Of a DNA stretch of 64,000 nucleotides, positions 46,602 through 55,956 are shown in pieces; position 1 is the first letter of the stretch; every line of letters starts with the position of its first letter. Below the pieces are notes generated by a model. That model was not told the DNA's origin. It saw nothing but the letters and a program-made list of their open reading frames with translations, and did not search any database. Both the position numbers and the translations under genes were made by a program. The DNA comes from Methylobrevis albus (GTDB lineage Bacteria > Pseudomonadota > Alphaproteobacteria > Rhizobiales > Pleomorphomonadaceae), in assembly GCF_015904235.1 (NCBI RefSeq), contig NZ_JADZLT010000043.1:1-64000 (forward strand), in the 5' to 3' direction.

Positions 46602-47627
46602 TCAGGCGCCGTCCGGCCGAGACCGATCGCCCGACTCGCCGCCGCCGTCCTTGTCCGTTTCGTCGGCCGCGGCCGAGCGCGTCGCGATATCGGAATCGGC
46701 CGCCTCGACCGCAGCCGCCCCGCCCGGCCGGGCGAGCGGCTTCAGCGCCTGAGCGCGGGCGTAGACGAGGCGGCGCGGCTGGCCGGTGGTGGCGGCGACC
46801 TCTGCCGCGGCGCGGCCGGCGGACATGCGACCGAGCGCGTCGATCAGCAGCGCGTCGAGGTCGTCGGCGTCGGTGCCGCGCTCCGGCGCCGGGCCGGCGA
46901 GCAGCACGATCTCGCCGCGCGGCGGGTCGTCCGTCGCGCCTGTGGCGAGGGCGGCGAGCGGGCCGCGCCGCACCTCCTCGAAGCGCTTGGTGAGCTCACG
47001 CGCCAGCGCGCCTGGCCGGTCCGGCCCGAGCACGTCGGCCATGTCGGCCAGCGCCTCGGCGGCGCGATGCGGTGATTCATAGAACACCAGCGTCGCCGGC
47101 AGGTCGGCGAAGCCGGCGAGCCGGGTGCGGCGCTGGCCGCTGCGCGGCGGCAGGAAGCCGCCGAACAGGAAGCAGTCGGTCGGCAGGCCGGCCGCGACGA
47201 TGGCGGCGAGCAGCGCGCTCGGGCCGGGGATCGGGATCACCTTGTGCCCGAGGTCGAGCGCCTCCTCGACGAGCTTGTAGCCGGGATCGGAGATCAGCGG
47301 CGTGCCGGCGTCGCTGACCAGCGCGACGGCCTTGCCCTCGGCCAGTGTCGCCAGCAGGCGCGGCCGCTCGCGCGCGGCATTGTGCTCGTGATAGGCGACC
47401 AGCGGCCGGCGGATGCCGTAGCGATCAAGCAGCACGCGAGTGACACGGGTGTCCTCGCAGGCGATCACGTCCGCGGCGGCGAGGACTTCCAGCGCGCGCA
47501 GGCCGACATCGCCGAGATTGCCGATCGGCGTCGCCACCGGATAGAGCGCCGGCTCGATCGGCCGCGCGGTGAAGTCGCGGCCGTCGATGGCATAGTGCCG
47601 GTCCGCCGCGCTCGTCGCGTCTTTCAT
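46602..47627 (-). CDS. rsmI: 16S rRNA (cytidine(1402)-2'-O)-methyltransferase
   Basis: A 341-residue tetrapyrrole-methylase-fold enzyme that 2'-O-methylates C1402 of 16S rRNA. LYPVATPIGNLGDVGLRAL, CEDTRVTRVLL, SDAGTPLISDPGY and IPGPSALLAAIVAAGLPTD are diagnostic. The C-terminal 55 residues form an Ala/Asp-rich tail longer than in E. coli. In many rhizobia this gene is divergent from the LppC lipoprotein gene; here a cold-shock gene lies upstream. Confidence 0.95.
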   Translation of the reverse strand: MKDATSAADRHYAIDGRDFTARPIEPALYPVATPIGNLGDVGLRALEVLAAADVIACEDTRVTRVLLDRYGIRRPLVAYHEHNAARERPRLLATLAEGKAVALVSDAGTPLISDPGYKLVEEALDLGHKVIPIPGPSALLAAIVAAGLPTDCFLFGGFLPPRSGQRRTRLAGFADLPATLVFYESPHRAAEALADMADVLGPDRPGALARELTKRFEEVRRGPLAALATGATDDPPRGEIVLLAGPAPERGTDADDLDALLIDALGRMSAGRAAAEVAATTGQPRRLVYARAQALKPLARPGGAAAVEAADSDIATRSAAADETDKDGGGESGDRSRPDGA

Positions 47628-47740
47628 GTCGGGATGGGGTCCTGGGCGTTGTTCCGGCGGCATGCGGGACGGGTCCGGCCGGTCGGCCGCTCGCCGGGCT
47701 GATTCCGCCGCCGCCGCGCCGACATCGGCGCCCGGCGGCC

Positions 47741-47784
47741 AAGAAAATGCCCGCCGACGGGGAAGCTCCCCGGCGGCGGGCATT
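47741..47784 (-). terminator. Rho-independent terminator after the cold-shock gene
   Basis: An 11 bp stem (47746-47756 with 47774-47784) with an inner GGGGA/TCCCC stem is followed, in the minus direction, by TTTTCTT. It lies 38 bases after the stop of the cold-shock gene and upstream of rsmI. Confidence 0.82.
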
Positions 47785-47821
47785 GATTGGGGGTCGTGGA
47801 CTGTCGCCGAAGCGGACCGGC

Positions 47822-48508
47822 TCAGTCTTCGAGCTGGATCGCGACGGCCTCGCGGCCCTTCGGGGTCTCGACGATCTTCATCGAGACGCGCTGGCCGTCG
47901 TCGAGGTGCGAAAGCCCCGCCGACTGCAGCACCGAAATGTGCACGAACACGTCCTTGCCGCCGTCCTCGCCCGCGACGAAGCCGAAGCCCTTGTCGGGGT
48001 TGAACCACTTGACGGTGCCGTCAAGCTGGGAGGCGGACGACAGGTCGACCTGGCGCCGGGGCGGACGCGGGCTGCCGAAGCCGCCGCGATCACCACCGCC
48101 ACCGCCGGCCGGACGCGGCGCGAACGAACGCGGGCGCTGCTCGACCGCGGAGCTCTCGTCGACGTCGATGACCTTGACGACCTGCTTGCCCTTAGCGCCC
48201 TGCGCCACCTGGACCTTCAGCTTCGCCCCCGGCGCGACACTGTCGCGGCCGATCGCCTGCAAGGCGCCGATATGAAGGAAGGCGTCGCCAGACCCGTCCG
48301 ACAGCTCGGTGAAACCGAATCCCTTTTCGGGATTGAACCATGAAACGGTGGCCTCAACGGTCGGCCCCGCCATGGGGGCCGAGTCGTACGACGGGCTGCC
48401 GAAGGAGCGCTGCGGCCTGTCGTTGCTGCGCGTCTCGAAAGGAGACGGCATGTCGTCGTCGAATCCGCCGCGGCGCCGCGGGGGACGGAAGTCCTTACCC
48501 TTACCCAT
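47822..48508 (-). CDS. Protein with two cold-shock domains
   Basis: A 228-residue protein with two CSD folds. The first (about 50-115) has VSWFNPEKGFGFTELSDG and DAFLHIGALQ, and the second (about 160-228) has VKWFNPDKGFGFVAGEDGG and DVFVHISVLQ. Both retain the aromatic RNP motifs that bind single-stranded nucleic acid. A Gly-rich linker joins them, and the N-terminus is basic. Duplicated cold-shock proteins are known in alphaproteobacteria. The start at 48508 is preceded by GGAG at long spacing; an ATG at 48541 is also possible. Confidence 0.92.
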   Translation of the reverse strand: MGKGKDFRPPRRRGGFDDDMPSPFETRSNDRPQRSFGSPSYDSAPMAGPTVEATVSWFNPEKGFGFTELSDGSGDAFLHIGALQAIGRDSVAPGAKLKVQVAQGAKGKQVVKVIDVDESSAVEQRPRSFAPRPAGGGGGDRGGFGSPRPPRRQVDLSSASQLDGTVKWFNPDKGFGFVAGEDGGKDVFVHISVLQSAGLSHLDDGQRVSMKIVETPKGREAVAIQLED

Positions 48509-48857
48509 TCTAAAGTCTCGTCTCCGTGATCCAGAGGCCACGCCGACGCCCCACCGGAGAAACGGACGTCGTCGTCAGTGTAAAAGAGCGCTTCCGTCTG
48601 CTGCCATCCTGCCGGACTTGGTGTGCCGCACCGTCGAACGTGATCAGGCTCGTCGTCATTCAGAACTGCTCCGGGACCTTCAATAACACATCTCGAAACC
48701 GGAAAGAGCCCCGTTTTTTGAGGATGCCGTCATAAAGCCGGATTTTTTCGGCATGGCCGGGTCGGATGGTCTGAGTGTGCCGACGGTTTGGGCAAATCAG
48801 TGCGAATGTATACGAGACGATGCAGCACGAGACCGTTCGAAGGGCAGGATTGAGGCC
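48509..48857. other. Intergenic region upstream of the cold-shock gene
   Basis: This 349-base spacer lies between the divergent cold-shock gene and the exported protein gene at 48858. It has lower GC content than its surroundings in 48560-48850. It probably holds the promoter and a long 5' leader of the cold-shock gene, but I can point to no specific element. I see no gene in it. Confidence 0.5.
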
Positions 48858-49724
48858 GTGAAGCGCTTCGCCGTTGCCATCGCGCTGGTGTTTTCGCTCG
48901 CGGGCGCCGCCGCGGGGCTGCTGTCCGGCCGCCTCGCCGTGCACGCGCAGTCGGCGGGGCCGGTCGCGGCGCCGGACGCCGGGGCCGCGGCGGCGCCCGC
49001 GCCCGCGGTCACCGGTGCACCAGCCGCCCAAACGCCGCCCGCGGAGCTATCGCCCGCCGGCCCGGCGGCGCCGTCCGCCCCGCCGGATGCCCCGTTGCCG
49101 ACCGCCGCGGCCCTCGCCCCGAAATCGGCCGACCCGATCGCCAACCTCGCGCCGGAGTCGCGCGCGGCCGCCTATGCCCCCGCGGCCCCGCTGGCGACGC
49201 CGCTGCTGCGCATGGCGCGCATCCGGCCGGAGCAACTCTGCACCGCGCTGGAAGCTACCGGCTACGTGATGTCGCCGTGGCGGGCGAGCCACTACAGCAA
49301 CGGCGAATGGCGCTGCATCTCGGAAATCCGTCTCGGCCCCGCGCCCGAGGCCGCCGTCGCCGCCGCGGAGCCGGAGACCGAGGCGCCGCGGCCGAACAGC
49401 CTGTTCGTCGCCGTGCACGGTCCGGACAGCCACACGATCGGCCTGATCCGGCTGAAGCTCAACATCGAGCACCGCGCGGCCGCGGCGCAGGCGAAGACCG
49501 AGCTCAAGGCGACCGTGGCGGCGATCTACGCCGCCCTCGGCTGGCCGGAGCCGGACGGCCTTTTCCGCGCCATCGACAACCTCGACCGCTATGACCGGCG
49601 CACCTCCGGCGTGCGCGTCGCCTTCAGCCGCGAGCGCGGCGACGTGCCCCGCTTCAATCTCGTCATAGACCCGCCGAGCCGCGACGACGGCCCGCGCGCC
49701 GACGCCTTCCGCATCGCCCGCTGA
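48858..49724 (+). CDS. Exported protein of unknown function
   Basis: A 288-residue protein with an N-terminal signal or anchor (VAIALVFSLAGAAAGLL) and a long Ala/Pro-rich linker up to about residue 110. The folded C-terminal domain has two cysteines (EQLCTALEATGY and GEWRCISEIRLG) that could form a disulfide. The domain resembles a family confined to rhizobia (perhaps DUF6030), but I am not sure. The GTG start is chosen because the longer frame upstream lacks sense and the signal begins directly after it. Confidence 0.75.
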   Translation: MKRFAVAIALVFSLAGAAAGLLSGRLAVHAQSAGPVAAPDAGAAAAPAPAVTGAPAAQTPPAELSPAGPAAPSAPPDAPLPTAAALAPKSADPIANLAPESRAAAYAPAAPLATPLLRMARIRPEQLCTALEATGYVMSPWRASHYSNGEWRCISEIRLGPAPEAAVAAAEPETEAPRPNSLFVAVHGPDSHTIGLIRLKLNIEHRAAAAQAKTELKATVAAIYAALGWPEPDGLFRAIDNLDRYDRRTSGVRVAFSRERGDVPRFNLVIDPPSRDDGPRADAFRIAR

Positions 49725-49820
49725 GGCCCATCGGGCACGTCGCACTCTGGGCGAACACGCCCGCGTGCCCTAGCTTCCGCCGGACCCCGTCCCCGGGGAC
49801 GCCGGAGCCGCCTGCCGCCG

Positions 49821-50723
49821 ATGTCACTCGCCATCGTCCACCATCCCGACTACCAGGCCGAGCTCGACCCCGGGCATCGCTTCCCGATGCAGAAATACGG
49901 CCGCCTCGCCGCCGTGCTGGCGGAGGAGGGGGTCGTCGGACCTGAAGGGTTCCGCGTGCCGCTGCCGGCGCCGGCCGCGTGGCTCGAACTCGCGCACGAC
50001 CGCGCCTATGTCGACCAGGCGCTGGCGGCCGCGGTGCCCGCGGCGATGGAGCGCGAGATCGGCCTGCCGGTGACCGCCTCGGTGGCGCGGCGCGCCCAGG
50101 CCTCCGCAGGCGGCACGGTGCTCGCCGCCCGTCTCGCGCTCGAGCGCGGCCTCGCCGTCAACACGGCCGGCGGCAGCCATCATGCCCGCGGCAGCGGCGG
50201 CGCCGGCTTCTGCGTGTTCAACGATGTGGCGGTGGCGATCCGGGTGCTGCAGGCCGAAGGCCTGATCCGCCGCGCCCTCGTCGTCGATTGTGACGTGCAC
50301 CAGGGCGACGGGACGGCGGCGATCTTCGCCGGAGACGCGAGCGTGTTCACGCTGTCGCTGCATGGCGAGCGTAACTATCCGGTGCGCAAGGTGGCCTCGA
50401 GCCTCGACGTCGGCTTCGACGACGGGCTGGAGGATGCCCCCTATCTCGCGGCGCTGGAGCAGGCGCTCGGGCAGGCGCTGGCGCGCTTTTCGCCCGATCT
50501 CGTCTTCTATAATGCCGGGGTGGACCCGCACCGCGACGACCGCCTCGGCCGCCTCGCCCTCAGCGACGACGGGCTTGCCGCGCGCGAAAGGCTTGTGATG
50601 GAAACGATCCGGCGCCGGCGGCTGCCGCTCGCCGGCGTCATCGGCGGCGGCTATGATGCCGACGTCGACCGCCTTGCCCGCCGCCACGCGATCCTGCACC
50701 GCACGGCGAAGGCGCTGGCGTGA
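49821..50723 (+). CDS. Histone-deacetylase-like amidohydrolase
   Basis: A 300-residue class of zinc amidohydrolase related to histone deacetylases and acetylpolyamine amidohydrolases. The catalytic His pair is in GGSHHARGSGGAGFCVFNDVAVA. Zinc ligands are in VVDCDVHQGDGTA and in the AGVDPHRDD segment, where the ligand is the Asp. Bacterial members deacetylate small molecules or proteins; the substrate is unknown. The ATG follows a GC-rich spacer of 96 bases. Confidence 0.9.
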   Translation: MSLAIVHHPDYQAELDPGHRFPMQKYGRLAAVLAEEGVVGPEGFRVPLPAPAAWLELAHDRAYVDQALAAAVPAAMEREIGLPVTASVARRAQASAGGTVLAARLALERGLAVNTAGGSHHARGSGGAGFCVFNDVAVAIRVLQAEGLIRRALVVDCDVHQGDGTAAIFAGDASVFTLSLHGERNYPVRKVASSLDVGFDDGLEDAPYLAALEQALGQALARFSPDLVFYNAGVDPHRDDRLGRLALSDDGLAARERLVMETIRRRRLPLAGVIGGGYDADVDRLARRHAILHRTAKALA

Positions 50724-50754
50724 GGGAACCCTGGCGTCGCCGCCGGGGAGCCGG

Positions 50755-51027
50755 TCAGCGGTTGCCGGAGCGGGCGAGCCGGACCAGCAGCCAGACCGGC
50801 ACCACCACGACGACGCCGAGCAGGAAGTAGCGCACCGCCTTGTCGATGGCGGCAAAGCCCATGTCGTAGAAGCGCTCGAAGAAGCGGATGATCGAATCGA
50901 CGATGTCGTAGGGCTCGATGCCGAGCGCGGCCATCACGACGCCGACGATGAACGACAGGAACACGAGGCGCACGAGGACGCGCAGCGGGCTGTCGCCGAG
51001 AAAGCGGGAAAGCTGGTCGTTGGCCAT
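50755..51027 (-). CDS. Small membrane protein, DUF6460-like
   Basis: A 90-residue protein with two membrane helices, one about residues 20-37 and one at about 64-82. Between them is an amphipathic IVDSIIRFFERFYDMGF segment. It resembles a small inner-membrane family of rhizobia (DUF6460), of unknown function. I start at MANDQLSRFLGDS; the longer frame upstream overlaps non-coding sequence. It is convergent with the amidohydrolase gene. Confidence 0.82.
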   Translation of the reverse strand: MANDQLSRFLGDSPLRVLVRLVFLSFIVGVVMAALGIEPYDIVDSIIRFFERFYDMGFAAIDKAVRYFLLGVVVVVPVWLLVRLARSGNR

Positions 51028-51162
51028 GGCGGCTCCGGATGGCAGTTGCGGAGATGAGATAGGGACCGGAGGGGGTGGTTGTCCAGCCGCATGGCGGGAC
51101 TCGGGGGGCGGAACGCCAGACGGGCCGCCGACGTCGCACATCCGGTCGCGGCGCGGGGCGCC

Positions 51163-51732
51163 TCAGGAGCCGGGTTCGTCGCCGTCCTCGTCGCGCTCCC
51201 CGTCCCGAAGCCCATCCCGGGACCCGTCCCCCGGCGCCGTGCCCGGCGGCGGCGCTCCGAAGGTGGTGCGGGCGTAGGAGCCGATGCGGCGCGGGTTGTC
51301 GCGGGCATAGGCGACGCAGCCGTCGACGAGGGTGGCGCACAGCAGGTCGCGCCCCTGGGCGGTATCGTTGCTGCCCGCATAGGCGACCTCGACCACGCGG
51401 CCCTCGACGAAACGCACCTGCATCTTGCACTCGCCGCCGGTGGGGATCGAGACGGCGGTGTTGATCGCGCCATAGACCGCCGGCACGCCGATGGTCAGCC
51501 CCGCCTGGTTCTTGCGGTAGGTGTAGCTCCAGATCTCGCTGGAGCCGCGCTCGCGGGTGGCGCTGGCAAAGCCGGCGCACATCTCGATGTCGGTCTGGCT
51601 GAGCCCGATCAGGTCGTGTTTTGCCGCGGTCAGCAGCGCATAGTCGCGCGGCGACGCGCAGGAGAGCGGCAGCAGGGCGATCAGGACGGTGCAGGCGCGG
51701 GACGTGCGTCGTCGCAAGGCGGGCGGCTCCAT
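51163..51732 (-). CDS. Predicted lipoprotein of unknown function
   Basis: A 189-residue protein with a lipoprotein signal (VLIALLPLSC, lipid cysteine about residue 24). The mature domain has SQTDIEMCAGFASATRERG and SEIWSYTYRKNQ, similar to SmpA/OmlA-like small lipoproteins that begin with a sequence of the type 'G-x-s-x-x-D-l-x-x-C-x-G'. The C-terminal 30 residues are Gly/Asp/Arg-rich and probably disordered. The gene stands alone on the minus strand. Confidence 0.78.
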   Translation of the reverse strand: MEPPALRRRTSRACTVLIALLPLSCASPRDYALLTAAKHDLIGLSQTDIEMCAGFASATRERGSSEIWSYTYRKNQAGLTIGVPAVYGAINTAVSIPTGGECKMQVRFVEGRVVEVAYAGSNDTAQGRDLLCATLVDGCVAYARDNPRRIGSYARTTFGAPPPGTAPGDGSRDGLRDGERDEDGDEPGS

Positions 51733-51848
51733 GGCGTTGGCACGACGCCCACGCCTTGCAGACATCGCCTATCCGAGATCAACTCCTCGACGCCGGTCAT
51801 GTTGCACCTGCGATATGGCAAAAGCTTGATTCTGCATGGCGGACGAGG

Positions 51849-53501
51849 TCAGGCCCCCGCGGGAAGCAGGGCTTCCAGCACCTCGATGCGGTCGGCGTCG
51901 GCGGGCCGCTTGTCCCAGCGCAGCCGGGCGACGCGCGGAAAGCGCATGGCGAGGCCGGACTTGTGCCGGGTGGAGCGGTTCAGACCCTCGAAGGCGACCT
52001 CGATGACGAGGCCGGTCTCGGCGGTGTGCACCACCTCGCGCACCGGGCCGAAGCGACCGACGGTGTGCTTGCGAACGAAGCGGTCGATCTCCTTCAGCTC
52101 CTCGTCGGTGAAGCCGAAATAGGCCTTGCCGACCGGCACCAGCTCGTCGCCCGCCTCGGCGGCACGCCAGACCCCGAAGGTGTAGTCGGAATAGAACGAC
52201 GAGCGCTTGCCGTGGCCGCGCTGCGCGTACATCAGCACCGCGTCGACGGCGAAGGGATCGCGCTTCCACTTGTACCACTCGCCCTTCGGCCGGCCGGGCA
52301 GATAGGGCGCTGCGGCGCGCTTGATCATCACCCCCTCGACCGCGTCGCCGTCGGCGCCCGCCCCATGCGTCGCGGGCTCGGCGCGGGCCGCCGTCAGCGT
52401 CTCCCAGTCGGGGAAGGCGACGAGCGGCGAGAGGTCGATGCGCGGTTCTTCGAGGCGGGCGACAAAGGCCTCGAGCCGGGCGCGGCGCGCAGTGAAGGGC
52501 AGGGCGCGCAGGTCCTCGTCGCCCTCGGCGAGCAGGTCGTAGGCGCGGATGTGCGCAGGATACTCGGCGAGCAGCTTCGCCGTCACCGTTTTGCGGTTGA
52601 GCCGCTGCTGCAGCACCGAGAACGGCTGCACCCGGCCCTCGATCAGCACCAGCAGTTCGCCGTCGAGGGCGCCGTCGAAGGAGATCGCGGCAAGGAGGTC
52701 GGGGAAGGCGGCGGAGATGTCGTCGCCGGTGCGCGAATAGAGCCGCGCGACGCGGCGGATCTCGCCGTCGCGGCTCGTAGCCGCGCCCCCGGCCGCCTCC
52801 ACGCGGATGCCGTCCCACTTCCATTCGGCGCGAAAATCGGCCGGGTCGAGCGTCTCCATGTCGCGCTCTTCCAGCGCGTGCGACAGCATCGGCGGGCGGA
52901 ACGGCGCGGGGTCGATGCTGTCGGGGCGCGGTCCGCGCCCCTCGACCCACGCGAACAGCGGCTCGTAGGGCGGCACCAGCCCGTGCCAGACCTCCTCCAC
53001 CGCATCGGCCTCCAGCCCGCCGAGGCGGGCGAGCGCGGTGCGCGCCAGCCGCGCCGAAACGCCGATGCGCAGCGAACCGGTGACGAGCTTCAGCAGGGCG
53101 AAGCGGCCGTTCTCGTCGAGCCCGTCGAGCCAGCCGGCGATCCGCCCGGGCACGGCCGCGCGGTGGGTCGCGGCGAGCGTCTCGACCACCTCGGCAAGAT
53201 GCGGCGGCGGCCGGTTCGGCGCCACCGGCGGCACCGGCCACATCAGCGCGACCGTCTCGGAGAGATCGCCGACATAGTCGTAGGAGAGCGCGAACAGCAC
53301 CGGGTCGGCCCGCGCGGCGATCAGCGCCCGGATCATCGCGGGCTTGGCATCGCGAAACGACAGCGCGCCGGTGAGGGCGGCCAGCGCATAGCCGCGGTCC
53401 GGGTCGGGCGTATGGGCGAGATAGTCCGCGACGAGGGCGATCTTGGCGTTGCGCCGCGGTTCGTAGGCGAGGCGGTCGAGCAACTCGGCGAAGCGGTTCA
53501 T
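51849..53501 (-). CDS. ATP-dependent DNA ligase of the ligase-associated repair set
   Basis: A 550-residue ATP-dependent ligase. The N-terminal DNA-binding domain precedes the nucleotidyltransferase motif EWKWDGIRVE, with the adenylated K228 and D230/G231. Later ligase motifs include LDGELLVL, EGVMIKR and YKWKRDP. Bacteria with this ligase usually encode it beside a metallo-beta-lactamase exonuclease, an Lhr-like helicase and the PdeM phosphoesterase, all of which are in this window. Here a thioesterase gene on the other strand separates it from the exonuclease. Confidence 0.93.
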   Translation of the reverse strand: MNRFAELLDRLAYEPRRNAKIALVADYLAHTPDPDRGYALAALTGALSFRDAKPAMIRALIAARADPVLFALSYDYVGDLSETVALMWPVPPVAPNRPPPHLAEVVETLAATHRAAVPGRIAGWLDGLDENGRFALLKLVTGSLRIGVSARLARTALARLGGLEADAVEEVWHGLVPPYEPLFAWVEGRGPRPDSIDPAPFRPPMLSHALEERDMETLDPADFRAEWKWDGIRVEAAGGAATSRDGEIRRVARLYSRTGDDISAAFPDLLAAISFDGALDGELLVLIEGRVQPFSVLQQRLNRKTVTAKLLAEYPAHIRAYDLLAEGDEDLRALPFTARRARLEAFVARLEEPRIDLSPLVAFPDWETLTAARAEPATHGAGADGDAVEGVMIKRAAAPYLPGRPKGEWYKWKRDPFAVDAVLMYAQRGHGKRSSFYSDYTFGVWRAAEAGDELVPVGKAYFGFTDEELKEIDRFVRKHTVGRFGPVREVVHTAETGLVIEVAFEGLNRSTRHKSGLAMRFPRVARLRWDKRPADADRIEVLEALLPAGA

Positions 53502-53647
53502 GGGCGGGCGCCCCCGCGTGCCGCACCCGGGATCGGGGGATGAGCCGGCCGTATCCGCGTTTCCCCCGACTTCATGCAGCCGAACCCCTTGGAATTGTTC
53601 CAGTCCCGACGCAAACTCCGGCCGGGGACCGAACGAGGGGACACTGC

Positions 53648-54040
53648 ATGCCGGACGATACGCCGCCGAACATCGAACCGGCGATCCGCACCATCGCCAT
53701 GCCGGCCGACACCAATCCGGCCGGCGACATCTTCGGTGGCTGGCTGATGGCGCAGATGGACCTTGCCGCCGGCAACGCCGCCGCGCGCCGCGCCCGCGGC
53801 CGCTGCGCCACCGTGGCGGTCGAGGCGATCACCTTCGTCTCGCCGGTGCGGGTCGGCGACGAGGTCACCGTCTGGGCGGAACTGGTCAAGACCGGCCGCA
53901 CCTCGATGTCGTTCCACGTTTCCGCCTGGCGCCGGCCGCGCGAAAGCGACCGCATCACCAAGGTGACCGACGCCGACTTCACCTTCGTCGCCCTCGATTC
54001 CGACGGCCGTCCGCGCCCGGTCGACCAGCCGTTCGGCTGA
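53648..54040 (+). CDS. Acyl-CoA thioesterase, YciA-like hot-dog protein
   Basis: A 130-residue hot-dog-fold thioesterase. MPADTNPAGDIFGGWLMAQMDLAAG carries the catalytic Asp, and VRVGDEVTVWAELVKTGRTSM is the second family motif. It hydrolyses acyl-CoA to the free acid and CoA in the cytoplasm. The ATG was chosen by fit to the family; the longer frame upstream is not supported. It stands on the plus strand between the ligase and exonuclease genes. Confidence 0.9.
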   Translation: MPDDTPPNIEPAIRTIAMPADTNPAGDIFGGWLMAQMDLAAGNAAARRARGRCATVAVEAITFVSPVRVGDEVTVWAELVKTGRTSMSFHVSAWRRPRESDRITKVTDADFTFVALDSDGRPRPVDQPFG

Positions 54041-54048
54041 CGACGCGC

Positions 54049-55137
54049 TCATGCCCCGGCCTCGCCGGTGGCGGCGGGCGCCGTCTCCGCCGCGCCCTCG
54101 GGCGTCAGCGCGTCCGCCTCGTCCTCGTCGCCATAGCCGATGAGGTTGAGCGGCTGCGCCCGGATGCCGGCGAGGCCGCACCAGTGGCAGAGCGCGTCCT
54201 CCTGCCCGTGCGTCACCCAGACCTCCTCGGCGCCGGTCTCGAGGATCGTGGCGCAGAGGTCGTCCCAGTCGGCGTGGTCGGAGACGATCAGCGGCAGTTC
54301 GGCGCCGCGCTGGCGGGCGCGGGCGCGCACCCGCATCCAGCCGCTGGCGAACGCCGTCACCGGGTCGGGAAAGCGCTGCGCCCAGCGGTCGGCGGTGGCC
54401 GAGGGCGGGCAGAGCACGATGTGCCCGGCGAGGTCCTTCTTCGCCCGGCCCGCCACCGGCTCGAGCCGGCCGAGATCGAAACCGAAGGCACCATAGAGGT
54501 CGCACAGCCGGATCAGCGCGCCGTGCAGCAGGATCGGCGCGTCGTGCCCGGCCGCCCGGATCAGCGCGATCAGCCGCTGCGCCTTGCCGAGGGCATAGGC
54601 GCCGACGATGTGCGGCCGCTCGGGGAAGAGCCGCAGCGAATCGAGCAGCTTGCCGATCTCGCCCTCGGCGGGGGGATGGCGGAACACGGGCAGTGCGAAG
54701 GTCGCCTCGGTGACGAACACGTCGCAGGCGACCGGCTCGAAGCCCGCCGCGGTCGGGTCGCTCTGGCGCTTGTAGTCGCCCGACACCACCCAGCGCCGGC
54801 CGCGATGCTCGACCAGCACCTGTGCCGAGCCGAGCACGTGGCCGGCGGGATGCAGCGTCACCGTCACGTCGCGGATGTTGGTGCGCACCCCGAGCGCCGC
54901 CGGCTGGCGCTGGCCGGTGAACCCCTCGCCGTAGCGCACGGCCATGATCGCCAGCGTCTCGGGCGTCGCCAGCACGGCGCCGTGGCCGGAGCGGGCGTGG
55001 TCGGAGTGTCCGTGCGTGACCACCGCCCGCGGCACCGGCCGCACCGGGTCGATATGAAAGTCGCCCGCCGGGCAGTAGAGCCCGGCGTCGGTCAGGGTGA
55101 AGAGAGGGGCGTCGCCGGACAGCAGCATGGCTTCCAT
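54049..55137 (-). CDS. Ligase-associated DNA damage response exonuclease (metallo-beta-lactamase fold)
   Basis: A 362-residue protein of the beta-CASP/SNM1-like group. The zinc motif is THGHSDHARSG (H42, H44, D46, H47), followed by HPAGHVLGSAQV and VVSGDYKRQ. Its family is paired with the ATP-dependent ligase and the Lhr-like helicase, and members act as DNA exonucleases. The C-terminal 35 residues form an acidic tail. Confidence 0.9.
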   Translation of the reverse strand: MEAMLLSGDAPLFTLTDAGLYCPAGDFHIDPVRPVPRAVVTHGHSDHARSGHGAVLATPETLAIMAVRYGEGFTGQRQPAALGVRTNIRDVTVTLHPAGHVLGSAQVLVEHRGRRWVVSGDYKRQSDPTAAGFEPVACDVFVTEATFALPVFRHPPAEGEIGKLLDSLRLFPERPHIVGAYALGKAQRLIALIRAAGHDAPILLHGALIRLCDLYGAFGFDLGRLEPVAGRAKKDLAGHIVLCPPSATADRWAQRFPDPVTAFASGWMRVRARARQRGAELPLIVSDHADWDDLCATILETGAEEVWVTHGQEDALCHWCGLAGIRAQPLNLIGYGDEDEADALTPEGAAETAPAATGEAGA

Positions 55138-55206
55138 CTAGGGCCTGACGGGGGCGCCGGCAAAGCGCCGCGCCAAATCCGTATCGTCCGCCCGCGACCT
55201 GCACAT

Positions 55207-55244
55207 GAAAACGCCCCCGGCGGTGCGGCGACCGCGGGGGCGTT
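55207..55244 (-). terminator. Rho-independent terminator after the basic protein gene
   Basis: A 9 bp stem AACGCCCCC (55210-55218) / GGGGGCGTT (55236-55244) with an inner CGGT/ACCG stem is followed in the minus direction by TTTTC. It lies 17 bases after the stop of the gene at 55262. Confidence 0.8.
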
Positions 55245-55261
55245 GCAAGGCGGCGGCGGCC

Positions 55262-55792
55262 TCAGCCCGGCCGCGAATCGCGGCGGGCCTGGGCGACGGA
55301 GGCCGCTTTGCGCTGGCGGCCGAGTTCCATCGGCCGGACGAGGTTTTCGGCGCGCTGGTTCGCCTTCACCTTCATGCCCTTGTGGGCGTGGCGGCTGTTG
55401 AAGTCGGGCTGGCCGGCCTCGTCCGCCGCCTGCTTCATGGCGAGCGCCTTGCGGGCGTTGCTGGCGAGCGTGGCGCTGGCGTTCATGCGGCGACGGCGCT
55501 CGGTCTCGGTGTTGATGCGGCGCATCGCCATCGCGAGCACGGCGACCTTGAGGCGCGAGCCCTTGTCGTCGGCGGAGGGCTGGGCACCTTTCGGCGCGCC
55601 CTTGCCGCGCATCTCGCGTCGGCGCCGGTTCGCCTCGGTGGAGGCCTTGTCGCGGCGCTCACGCAGCAACTTGACGAGGTCGGCGAGGTCGCGGTCGGTG
55701 ATGGTCTGCAGCACGGGGTGATGCGAGCGTTCGACCAGATCGCGTTCATCGGCGTCCAGCGCCCTTGCTTCTTCCCTGCGCGTGATGGCCAT
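55262..55792 (-). CDS. Highly basic hypothetical protein
   Basis: A 176-residue protein, very rich in Arg, Lys, Ala and Glu and predicted to be helical. RREEARALDADERDLVERSHHPVL near the N-terminus is followed by long charged helices with RRDKASTEANRRRREMRGKG. No enzyme motif or membrane segment is visible. The composition would fit a nucleic-acid-binding protein. I start at the second methionine (55792), which has GGGAAG upstream. The family is not recognised. Confidence 0.75.
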   Translation of the reverse strand: MAITRREEARALDADERDLVERSHHPVLQTITDRDLADLVKLLRERRDKASTEANRRRREMRGKGAPKGAQPSADDKGSRLKVAVLAMAMRRINTETERRRRMNASATLASNARKALAMKQAADEAGQPDFNSRHAHKGMKVKANQRAENLVRPMELGRQRKAASVAQARRDSRPG

Positions 55793-55956
55793 CGCGTTCT
55801 TCCCGTTCTTCTTGAGGTTCGGACATGTGTCGGGCCGCGCTGCGCACGCGTCCGACGCGGGGGCAACGCCGGGGGCGGGGTGAATGTTCCGCCGCGCCGC
55901 CTCCACAGGCGCTGTCCGGCGCCGATCTCGCTTGCCAAAACCCCCGTCGCGGCCGC

